DNA from: CAYRNC01 sp964425645
Lineage (GTDB): Bacteria > Bacillota > Clostridia > Peptostreptococcales > Anaerovoracaceae
Direction: 5' to 3'
Assembly (NCBI GenBank): GCA_964425645.1
Contig: CAYRNC010000023.1
Span: forward strand, 1-20,852
DNA: 20,852 nucleotides
Position 1 is the stretch's first letter. Each line of letters opens with the position of its first letter. Position numbers and translations under genes: made by a program. This document shows positions 14,177 through 20,852 of the stretch, one piece after another. The notes under the pieces were generated by a model that was not told where the DNA came from, ran no database searches, and was given only the letters and a program-made list of their open reading frames with translations.

Positions 14177-17100
14177 TTAAAAGACCAGCCTTGTCAAAAG
14201 CCCTGAAGCCTCATTTAATACACTGCGCCTATGCAAATTCAACTTTATAAACGGCCGACTGCCCCCGTGTATTAAAACGTCATTTCCATATTCTCCTGCA
14301 AGTTCCGCAAGCTTTTCCGGTGTTGGACCGTTTTTAGGACTGAAATTCAGTATGAGTTTGTTTTTTTCACAGTGTATTCTGCTGATCCTTGCTTTTTGCG
14401 CCAGTGCTTTTAATGAAGCAATTTCAATCAAATTCGCAGTCTCTTTAGGGATAGTTCCGAATCTGTCATAAAGTTCTTCCTTTACTTCTTTACAGTCTTT
14501 TTCATTTTTTATTGATGCAATTTTTTTGTACATATCCAGCTTCGCCAAATCGTCCTCAATATAGGTTGAGGGAATATATCCTTCTATATCGATTTCGAGC
14601 GATGTTTCTGTCTCTTTATCATTTCCATTTGTGCATCCCGACATCTCGGAGACAGCATCCTCCACCAATTTGCAGTAAAGCTCATATCCTATCATTATCA
14701 TGTGACCGTGCTGTTCTGAACCGAGCAGATTGCCGGCCCCGCGAATTTCTAAATCCCGCATAGCTATATGAAAGCCTGCACCGAATTCAGTAAATTCTTT
14801 GATAGCCTGCAGGCGCTTCTCCGCCGTTTGCGAAAGAATCTTATCTTTTTGATACATCAGGTAAGCATATGCTATTCGATTACCTCTTCCCACTCTGCCT
14901 CTCAGCTGATAAAGTTGGGACAGGCCAAAGCGATCAGCATCCAATATTATCATCGTATTTACATTCTGTATGTCTATACCTGATTCAATAATAGTGGTGG
15001 AAACCAAAACATCAATTTTCCCGTCCACGAAATCCATCATTATGTTCTCCAGCTGTCTTTCGGCCATTTGTCCGTGGGCTACCGCAATTACCGCATTCGG
15101 AAGGAGATCGGCTATCCTTTCCGCGATTCTGTATATCCCTCTTACTCTGTTAAACACAACGAAAGTCTGTCCGTTTCTATCCATCTCCTTTTCAATGGCA
15201 TCTTTAATCAATTCATCATCCTGCTCCATAACGTAAGTCTGAACAGGGTATCTGTCCAAGGGGGGCTCTTCAATAAGACTTATATCTCTTAGACCTACCA
15301 AGGACATGTGGAGGGTTCGGGGTATGGGGGTGGCGGATAAAGTGAGAACATCGACGTTTTTTCTAAGATGCTTGATAGCCTCTTTATGCTTAACGCCGAA
15401 ATGCTGTTCTTCGTCGATGACAAGAAGGCCGAGATCGTGAAAAGACACATCGGCGGACAACAGTCTGTGAGTACCTATAAGTATGTCAATCTGCCCTTTT
15501 TTTGCATCATCAAGAATTTTATTCTGCTGTTTTTCCATCCGAAATCTAGACAACATCTCAACCTGAAACGGAAAAGAATCAAATCGCTCCTTAAAGGAAT
15601 AATAGTGCTGATTGGCCAACAATGTGGTAGGAACTAATATAACCGCCTGCTTCCCCTCCGTAACACATTTAAATACCGCCCTTGCGGCGACTTCTGTTTT
15701 GCCGTACCCCACGTCTCCGCACAGCAGGCGATCCATCGGTATATGCCTTTCCATATCACGCTTAACCTCTTGTGCGCTTCTTAACTGATCAGGCGTTTCA
15801 TCATAGGGGAATTGATCTTCAAATTCCCGTTGCCACAGGCTGTCCTTAGAAAAGGCGTACCCCTGCTGCATACTGCGCGCAGCCGATAAAGCTATCAGTT
15901 CTCTAGCCATATCCTTAATCGCTGCCTTTGCCTTTGCCTGTGTTTTTTTCCACTCACTGCCGGAAAGTTTATTCAACTTAGGATTAGCGGCGTCTGATGC
16001 TATATACTTTTGGACAAGGTCCATTTGATTTACCGGAATATAAAGCAGGTCCTCTCCCGCATACCTGATCTTCAGATAATCGCTTTTTGCACCCTGAACC
16101 TCCATCTGAACGACCCCCAGGAATTTTCCTATACCGTGATTCTCATGTACCACATAATCTCCGTTGCGGATATCCGTAAAGGCCTTTATCGGTCTGCCCT
16201 CACTGCTGCTTTTTCCGCTTTTTCTGTATTTAGCCGAAAGAAATATGTCTTTGTCACATAAAATGGCTAGCTTCTCTTCCGGAAAATCCATGCCTCCGTG
16301 AAGAATTCCCTCTTCCACCTTTACAACGGTATGAAGGCCCGCTTTTTCAACGAAATGCTTCATGTTTTGCACTCGTTCCTCGGTTGAGCAGACAATCAAA
16401 ACTTCGTACCCTCGCACGGCATATCGTTTCAGCTCCGCTTCAAGAAAATCCATTCTGCCGTTGACAACAGGCGCCGGCTTAGAGATCACTGAAATCGCCA
16501 AAGAATTAGTATCATCCTCTTTTACCTGCTTATGAAAGGGCGTAAAAAGAAAAACCGGATGTTTTTTATAGATATTCAGGAAGGCTGCATGACCGGAAAA
16601 AGCCTCATAATCACCGGGAGCCGCATCACCCTTATTAAGGGCAAGTTTAAAATCCTCTTTATATTGTTTTTCCGATGCTTCCAACGTTTCCCGTACCCGA
16701 TTCGGATCATCAACAATTATCAGGCCTTCCTCATTAAGGTAATCCCAAATATAGCCCGGAGTCTCATAAAAATAGTGGATGTAATTTTCGAGGAATTGAA
16801 GATTGGTTCGGGTCTCTATGCACTCCGACAGCTTATCCAAAAGACCTAGAAGTCTTTCACGTTTTTCTGACGACAGTCTTTGGGCGAAGGATTCATATTC
16901 TGCTCTGATACGGGTTTCCGCCTGAGAAAAAAGATACTCTGACTGTACCATCTCTTCTGCCGGATATATAATTGCACAGCTTTCGACCTCGGATGACCTC
17001 TGGGTAACAGGATCAAAAGAGCGAATGGAATCCACTATGGTATCAAATAACTCTATTCTAAAGGGAAAATCACGACTTGGCGGGAAGATATCAAGTATCC

Positions 17101-17620
17101 CTCCCCTGAGACTGAACTGACCTTTCGCTTCCACCGAAGGTGTCCTTTCATACCCCATAAAGGCCAACTTTTCAATGAGATCGTCAAGGTCAATATCCGT
17201 TTCCGCATAAAGCGTGATTCTATACCTGCAAAACAAATCCTTTGGAGTGGTTTTTTTTACAGCCCCAGATGCGGGTACTATTACAATGCATTCTTCGCCC
17301 TCGGACATAATACTCAGCGCTGAAAGCCTTTGCAATAAAATTTCATGGCTTTTGGCATCATATATCCTGCGAACGTGTTCTTCATCCTGAAGGAATATTA
17401 TTTTTCTGTTCCCAACAAAAAATGACAGGTCCTCTGCAAGCTGCTTTGCTTTTCCAAAGGAGGGGGTAATTATTAAACACTGTCCTCCCCGTGACTTTGC
17501 AATCAACCCTGCTACAGCTGCGGATCTGCCTTCGGATATACCTGCTATGTTGACGATTCCACGTATGTTTAGGGCCAGTTCCCGAATCCGGCTGAACCGA
17601 CCGTCTTTTATGACATTCAT
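14177..17620 (-). CDS. mfd: Transcription-repair coupling factor Mfd
   Basis: A DNA translocase that pushes stalled RNA polymerase off lesions and recruits UvrA. The 1147 residues are slightly short of B. subtilis Mfd (1177). Domains in order: UvrB-like N-terminus (about 20-330, with GQFSLRGGILDIFPPSRDFP), CarD-like polymerase-interacting domain from about 485 (GDYVVHENHGIGKFLGVVQM), helicase domain 1 with Walker A GDVGYGKTEVA near 635 and DEEQ near 735, SATPIPRTLHMSLVGLRD, helicase domain 2 with IESGIDIQNVNTMII and QLYQLRGRVGRG, and a TRCF C-terminal domain (about 1010-1120). The start overlaps the pth stop as ATGA, so the pair is translationally coupled, an arrangement also conserved in Bacillus. 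Confidence 0.97.
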   Translation of the reverse strand: MNVIKDGRFSRIRELALNIRGIVNIAGISEGRSAAVAGLIAKSRGGQCLIITPSFGKAKQLAEDLSFFVGNRKIIFLQDEEHVRRIYDAKSHEILLQRLSALSIMSEGEECIVIVPASGAVKKTTPKDLFCRYRITLYAETDIDLDDLIEKLAFMGYERTPSVEAKGQFSLRGGILDIFPPSRDFPFRIELFDTIVDSIRSFDPVTQRSSEVESCAIIYPAEEMVQSEYLFSQAETRIRAEYESFAQRLSSEKRERLLGLLDKLSECIETRTNLQFLENYIHYFYETPGYIWDYLNEEGLIIVDDPNRVRETLEASEKQYKEDFKLALNKGDAAPGDYEAFSGHAAFLNIYKKHPVFLFTPFHKQVKEDDTNSLAISVISKPAPVVNGRMDFLEAELKRYAVRGYEVLIVCSTEERVQNMKHFVEKAGLHTVVKVEEGILHGGMDFPEEKLAILCDKDIFLSAKYRKSGKSSSEGRPIKAFTDIRNGDYVVHENHGIGKFLGVVQMEVQGAKSDYLKIRYAGEDLLYIPVNQMDLVQKYIASDAANPKLNKLSGSEWKKTQAKAKAAIKDMARELIALSAARSMQQGYAFSKDSLWQREFEDQFPYDETPDQLRSAQEVKRDMERHIPMDRLLCGDVGYGKTEVAARAVFKCVTEGKQAVILVPTTLLANQHYYSFKERFDSFPFQVEMLSRFRMEKQQNKILDDAKKGQIDILIGTHRLLSADVSFHDLGLLVIDEEQHFGVKHKEAIKHLRKNVDVLTLSATPIPRTLHMSLVGLRDISLIEEPPLDRYPVQTYVMEQDDELIKDAIEKEMDRNGQTFVVFNRVRGIYRIAERIADLLPNAVIAVAHGQMAERQLENIMMDFVDGKIDVLVSTTIIESGIDIQNVNTMIILDADRFGLSQLYQLRGRVGRGNRIAYAYLMYQKDKILSQTAEKRLQAIKEFTEFGAGFHIAMRDLEIRGAGNLLGSEQHGHMIMIGYELYCKLVEDAVSEMSGCTNGNDKETETSLEIDIEGYIPSTYIEDDLAKLDMYKKIASIKNEKDCKEVKEELYDRFGTIPKETANLIEIASLKALAQKARISRIHCEKNKLILNFSPKNGPTPEKLAELAGEYGNDVLIHGGSRPFIKLNLHRRSVLNEASGLLTRLVF

Positions 17621-18222
17621 CCCTTTTCGCGGTCCTTCGCTGCCTCTTGACCCTTTTCTGCTTTCTTAACATTGTATTCGTTCATGGCACGATCAATACC
17701 ATAAAGAAGAATGCATTCCAATGCTTCCACAGTTCGAAGTACACTATCTTCCATTAAGATCCTTTCCTCTTTACGGAATCTCCCGGTAACATAGTCGGTC
17801 AGCCTTGCCCTTCTTTCTCCACCAATGCCCACGCGGACCCTTGGGAAACCGTCTTGCTGAAGATCATAAATTACTGAACGCATACCGTTATGTGTTCCTG
17901 CGCTGCCTCTTTTCCTTATTCTCAGACTCCCCGCAGGTATATCAATATCATCGTATACAACAATGAGATTTTCTAAAGGCAGACGAAAAAAGGAAACGGC
18001 TTCCCGAACGCTGTTTCCTGACAGATTCATAAAAGTTTGAGGTTTTACGAGCACAACTTTTTGACCGGAAATGCTCCCCTCCCCGACCAGCGCTTTGTGC
18101 TTTATCCTATCAATCCTTATCCCATATTTTTTTGCAAGAATATCTAAAGTGATAAAGCCGATATTATGTCTGGTATGTTCATACCTTTTCCCGGGATTGC
18201 CCAGGCCAACGATAATATACAT
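17617..18222 (-). CDS. pth: Peptidyl-tRNA hydrolase Pth
   Basis: Recycles tRNA from prematurely released peptidyl-tRNA. The 201 residues are about ten longer than usual because of a charged tail (residues 185-201). Active-site residues are in place: Asn9 in GLGNPG, His19 in TRHNIGF, Asn66 in PQTFMNLSG, Asp91/92 in VVYDDIDIP and the His111-Asn112 of GTHNGMRS. It starts 6 bp after the prs stop with only a weak AAAAGA RBS, so translation is probably coupled to prs. It forms the prs-pth-mfd string with its neighbours. Confidence 0.96.
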   Translation of the reverse strand: MYIIVGLGNPGKRYEHTRHNIGFITLDILAKKYGIRIDRIKHKALVGEGSISGQKVVLVKPQTFMNLSGNSVREAVSFFRLPLENLIVVYDDIDIPAGSLRIRKRGSAGTHNGMRSVIYDLQQDGFPRVRVGIGGERRARLTDYVTGRFRKEERILMEDSVLRTVEALECILLYGIDRAMNEYNVKKAEKGQEAAKDREKG

Positions 18223-18227
18223 ATCTT

Positions 18228-19178
18228 TTAATCAAACAACCTGCTTATAGAATCATTGGTAAAAATGCGAATCATCGCTTCAGCAAAAAGCGGTGCGACT
18301 GACAGCATTTTAATTTTATCGATGCGTCTTTCTTCCAGCAGGGGTATGGTATTCAGAAGCACCATCTCCTTAATTGACGACTCCTTAATACGTTCCATTG
18401 CCGGACCTGAAAGCACCGGATGAGTTGCACAGGCATATACTTCTTTAGCTCCTAACTCCTTCAATGCATCGGCTGCGTTGGTAATTGTTCCGGCGGTGTC
18501 TATAATATCATCCACCAATATAACATTCTTATCCTCAATATCCCCGATGACATTCATAATCTCAGACACATTTGCCTTAGGACGCCGCTTGTCAACGATT
18601 GCTATCGGAGCATCCAAGGGGTGAGCCATGTTTCTTGCCCTCGTCACACTGCCGTGATCCGGAGAAACTATAACAAGATCATCTAATCTCATTTCTTTAA
18701 AGTATTTTACCAGTATAGGCATTCCAAGAAGATGATCCACCGGGATATTAAAGTAGCCCTGAATTTGGGCCGCATGCAGATCCATCGTAACTACCCTGTC
18801 GGCACCTGCCGCACTAATAATGTCCGCCACCAGCTTTGCGGTTATAGGATCCCTTGCTTTTGTTTTACGGTCCTGTCTCGCATAGCCATAATAGGGAATT
18901 ACCGCATTAATCCTTCCCGCAGAGGCCCGTTTCATAGCATCTATCATGATAAGGAGCTCCATCAGAGTATCGTTAACAGGGTCACAGGTAGATTGAACTA
19001 TAAATGTATCTATACCCCTTACCGTCTCCCATAAGTTTACGGATATCTCCCCGTCACTGAACTTGCTGACAGTGGCCTTGCCCAGAGGTTTACCCATTAT
19101 GGAACAGATTTCTTCTGCCAGGTCCGGATTGGAATTCCCTGTAAATATCTTGAAATCTGCGTATGCCCCGCTTTTCAT
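18228..19178 (-). CDS. prs: Ribose-phosphate pyrophosphokinase
   Basis: Makes PRPP from ribose-5-phosphate and ATP, the entry point for purine, pyrimidine, His, Trp and NAD synthesis. The 316 residues match the family. Key parts: FTGNSNPDLAEEI near the start, FSDGEISVNLWETVRG, the flexible-loop/ATP region YYGYARQDRKTKARDPITAK, VVTMDLHAAQIQGYF, SPDHGSVTRAR and the PRPP-binding loop VILVDDIIDTAGTI. RBS GAGGAGG lies about 9 bases before the ATG. It is 15 bp after the glmU stop, in the same order as in Bacillus. PRPP is also the effector of PurR, encoded at the right edge. Confidence 0.97.
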   Translation of the reverse strand: MKSGAYADFKIFTGNSNPDLAEEICSIMGKPLGKATVSKFSDGEISVNLWETVRGIDTFIVQSTCDPVNDTLMELLIMIDAMKRASAGRINAVIPYYGYARQDRKTKARDPITAKLVADIISAAGADRVVTMDLHAAQIQGYFNIPVDHLLGMPILVKYFKEMRLDDLVIVSPDHGSVTRARNMAHPLDAPIAIVDKRRPKANVSEIMNVIGDIEDKNVILVDDIIDTAGTITNAADALKELGAKEVYACATHPVLSGPAMERIKESSIKEMVLLNTIPLLEERRIDKIKMLSVAPLFAEAMIRIFTNDSISRLFD

Positions 19179-19193
19179 CTTTTGCCGCCTCCT

Positions 19194-19925
19194 CTATTTT
19201 TGCCTTAGTTTTTTAATCAACCTATGCTTTTCCGCCCATCCTTCAATATTCTTACACCGAACTCTTCCAATACACAGTGCCCCCGAAGGCACATCCGAGG
19301 TTACATTTGTCCCTGCAGCCACAAAAGCCCCTTTTCCCACGGTTACGGGGGAGATAAGGTTTGTATTGCAGCCTATGAAGGCACCGTCCCTGACTACGGT
19401 TCGATATTTGTTAACGCCATCGTAATTAACAAAAACGACGCCGCATCCTAAATTTACGTTATCCCCTAAATCCGAATCACCTATATAAGTCAGATGAGAT
19501 GCCTTAGAACCATCCCCCAAGGTAGAATTCTTAATCTCTACAAAATCGCCAACCTTGACATCCTTCCCAATAGTGCTGTTTGGTCTTATATAAGCAAAAG
19601 GCCCTATTCTGCTGCGATCCCCCACCTTGCTTTCTAAGATTACGGAAGATTGTATCGTAACCTCATCGCCCACAATGCTGTCGACAATTCGGGTATTGAA
19701 ACCGATTATACAATTACCTCCGATAGTAGTATCACCTTGTAATATGACGCCGGGCTCTATTACACACCCCTTGCCTATCTTGACAGAAGCATCAATATAG
19801 GCGGCCTTCCAATCTATAAAGATTACGCCGCCTTCCATGTGCATGAGGTTGATCTTGAGCCTGGCCTCATCTTTTTGTTTGGCCTCTTTGATGAGCTCAC
19901 AGATCCTATCGTCTTTTTCATTCAT
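19194..19925 (-). CDS. glmU: Acetyltransferase-only GlmU (uridyltransferase domain missing)
   Basis: GlmU normally (about 455 residues) acetylates glucosamine-1-phosphate and then joins it to UTP. This 243-residue form begins in the linker helix (matching about residue 220 of E. coli GlmU) and consists of the left-handed beta-helix. No LAAGxGTRM motif lies in this or any overlapping frame. Acetyltransferase residues keep exact E. coli spacing: Arg114, Lys132, His144 (catalytic), Tyr147, Asn158, Asn167. So GlcNAc-1-P synthesis should work. A uridyltransferase must lie elsewhere. I favour ATG 19925, 8 bases after AGAGG; ATG 19928 is also possible. A good promoter and full-size RBS argue against a simple decayed gene. 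Followed by prs after 15 bp. Confidence 0.88.
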   Translation of the reverse strand: MNEKDDRICELIKEAKQKDEARLKINLMHMEGGVIFIDWKAAYIDASVKIGKGCVIEPGVILQGDTTIGGNCIIGFNTRIVDSIVGDEVTIQSSVILESKVGDRSRIGPFAYIRPNSTIGKDVKVGDFVEIKNSTLGDGSKASHLTYIGDSDLGDNVNLGCGVVFVNYDGVNKYRTVVRDGAFIGCNTNLISPVTVGKGAFVAAGTNVTSDVPSGALCIGRVRCKNIEGWAEKHRLIKKLRQK

Positions 19926-19975
19926 CATGCATACCTCTTTAAAATTGACTGATCCGGTTAGTTCCCTGCAAAAAC

Positions 19976-20004
19976 AGTATAGCATCTTGTACCCTTAAGG
20001 GCAA
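19976..20004 (-). promoter_or_regulatory. Extended -10 promoter of glmU-prs-pth-mfd
   Basis: On the minus strand TTGCCC (19999-20004), 17-bp spacer ending in TGC, then TATACT (19976-19981). A perfect 10-bp palindrome CCCTTAAGGG (19992-20001) overlaps the -35 and could be an operator. It lies after the spoVG terminator, so this operon starts here. Confidence 0.65.
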
Positions 20005-20028
20005 GGATTTGAAATCGGTCTTTACCCC

Positions 20029-20054
20029 AAAAAGTACCGGCCATATAGGCCGGT
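20029..20054 (-). terminator. Rho-independent terminator of spoVG
   Basis: A 7-bp GC-rich stem ACCGGCC (20048-20054 on the minus strand) / GGCCGGT (20036-20042) with a five-base loop is followed after AC by TTTTT (20029-20033). The strand is set by the T run. About 80 bp separate it from the spoVG stop; that gap also holds a small hairpin CAGAC/GTCTG (20085-20099) and nothing else I can name. Confidence 0.75.
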
Positions 20055-20134
20055 CAGAAAATAAAATATGTAATGATATGAGTGCAGACCTTCTGTCTGT
20101 GACATTCAGGCGCCTCGGGTGCTGCTGCGTCCTA

Positions 20135-20479
20135 TTAAGTCAAAACAGCTTCATCTCCCGAATTCATATCTGCTCCGCCTTTTTCCCTGAAAGAATGGGC
20201 TAAGGATTCCTCTTCCGCCTTTTCTTCCAGGACTTTGTCATATTCCTCGAAAATTGCCGCTTTTATACGGTTTCGAGTTTCTGAGGTAAGCGGATGTGCA
20301 ATGTCTCTAAAATCTCCTTCGCCCATTTTTCTGCTGGGCATGGCGATAAAGAGCCCGTTTTGTCCCTCGATCACTTTGATATCGTGGACAACGAATTCAT
20401 CATCAAAGGTTACGGAAACTACTGCCTTCATTTTCCCTTCATCATTGACCTTACGAATTCGTACATCTGTGATTCGCAT
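20135..20479 (-). CDS. spoVG: SpoVG, RNA/DNA-binding regulator
   Basis: A small global regulator that binds RNA and DNA and affects septation, sporulation and envelope genes. The 114 residues begin MRITDVRIRKVNDEGKMKAV, followed by VSVTFDDEFVVHDIKVIEG, FIAMPSRKMGEGDFRDIAHP and LTSETRNRIKAAIFEEYDKV, matching the family throughout its conserved 84-residue core. A charged, probably flexible tail follows. AAGGGTG lies 6-7 bases before the ATG. It stands between purR and glmU as in B. subtilis, and its own promoter and terminator suggest a single-gene unit. Confidence 0.96.
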   Translation of the reverse strand: MRITDVRIRKVNDEGKMKAVVSVTFDDEFVVHDIKVIEGQNGLFIAMPSRKMGEGDFRDIAHPLTSETRNRIKAAIFEEYDKVLEEKAEEESLAHSFREKGGADMNSGDEAVLT

Positions 20480-20558
20480 TGTAAATCACCCTTTCTCCAT
20501 GTTGGCCATTCCACTGCAATCGCATTGTAGTGCCTGATTCCATAAACGAACTGTCCTT

Positions 20559-20587
20559 ATTATACAGTAATTTACTATATTTTACAA
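20559..20587 (-). promoter_or_regulatory. Sigma-A-like promoter of spoVG
   Basis: On the minus strand TTGTAA (20582-20587), 17-bp spacer, perfect TATAAT (20559-20564). Predicted start near 20552 gives a 5' leader of about 72 bases. B. subtilis spoVG uses sigma-H, but here no AGGA/GAAT pair with the right distance was found. Confidence 0.65.
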
Positions 20588-20602
20588 GGGTTATATGACA
20601 AC

Positions 20603-20852
20603 TTATTTCTCATTTCTGAATATTTCGATTTCCCTGGTCGTTTCATCCACTTTGCCAAGATACATAAGAGGATAATATTCCTGAATTTTTTTCTTTTCCG
20701 GTTCCAATGAAGCAATGACGACACCGGCGCCTACGTTCTCTACGCCGAACTCATCAAGAATGTCGATTATTCCCCTGATGCTGCCGCCGGCCCTCATAAA
20801 ATCATCAATTATAACAGCCCTTTTACCGGGCTCTACGGCACGCTTTGATAAT
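20603..20852 (-). CDS. purR: Pur operon repressor PurR, C-terminal part
   Basis: The last 82 residues of the PRPP-responsive repressor of purine genes; the start lies beyond the right edge. The phosphoribosyltransferase-type PRPP-binding motif VIIDDFMRAGGS is clear and matches the LIIDDFMKAGGT of B. subtilis PurR. It is followed by IRGIIDILDEFGVENVGAGV and a short C-terminal end (EIFRNEK), about ten residues shorter than in Bacillus. The place before spoVG agrees. The N-terminal winged-helix domain cannot be seen here. Confidence 0.92.
   Translation of the reverse strand, partial: LSKRAVEPGKRAVIIDDFMRAGGSIRGIIDILDEFGVENVGAGVVIASLEPEKKKIQEYYPLMYLGKVDETTREIEIFRNEK

Noticed and set aside
20085..20099. 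CAGAC/GTCTG hairpin downstream of spoVG as a terminator
   Set aside because: The stem is only 5 bp and has no T run on either strand; the GC-rich hairpin at 20036-20054 is the better terminator.
20534..20558. Sigma-H-type promoter for spoVG (AGGA and ATGGAAT on the minus strand)
   Set aside because: The gap between AGGA and GAAT is 13 bases against 17 in B. subtilis spoVG, and the bases after AGGA do not fit.
1..20852. CRISPR arrays, IS elements, phage genes, tRNA or rRNA genes
   Set aside because: No regularly spaced repeats, transposase or integrase motifs, cloverleaf sequences or rRNA-like stretches were seen on either strand.

Overview
The window looks like a chromosomal segment of a spore-forming, probably strictly anaerobic Firmicute of the Clostridia type. 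Three things point there. It carries the sporulation-linked housekeeping string purR-spoVG-glmU-prs-pth-mfd-prsA-spoVT-yabM-mazG-hup-rqcP, known from Bacillus and Clostridia. It has strong GGAGG ribosome binding sites and sigma-A-like promoters with 17-18 bp spacers. It also carries an oxygen-sensitive-type 2-hydroxyacyl-CoA dehydratase activase system. No rRNA, tRNA, CRISPR array, IS element or phage gene was seen, and no gene-free stretch exceeds 300 bases.

Layout. Bases 1-62 hold two terminator-like hairpins for an unseen plus-strand gene. Bases 83-1257 (minus) are an MFS transporter broken by a one-base frameshift. Bases 1364-2460 (plus) are a DUF421/DUF4363 membrane protein pair. Bases 2444-3168 (plus) are a promoter, a tetrahydrofolate riboswitch, an RBS-sequestering hairpin and the folate ECF S-component folT. 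Everything from 3186 to the end is on the minus strand, so transcription runs from right to left. In transcription order it is purR (partial), spoVG, an acetyltransferase-only glmU, prs, pth, mfd, a PrsA-type lipoprotein foldase, spoVT, an MtaD-type amidohydrolase, a SpoVB/YabM flippase, mazG, hup and rqcP. A new promoter then drives a polysaccharide deacetylase, a bactofilin, two DUF2229 (COG3580, COG3581) proteins and a COG1924 activase.

How the genes fit together. The right part serves nucleotide and cell-wall precursors (PRPP, GlcNAc-1-P), translation quality control (Pth, RqcP), DNA repair coupled to transcription (Mfd), nucleoid structure (HU), NTP clean-up (MazG) and spore development (SpoVG, SpoVT, YabM). 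The left part is accessory. It pairs envelope genes (deacetylase, bactofilin) with a split, uncharacterised ATP-driven radical-type CoA dehydratase-like complex. The best points for a second look are that split activase cluster, the unusual THF riboswitch, the GlmU without a uridyltransferase domain, and the frameshifted transporter. No wholly new system could be proven from the sequence alone.
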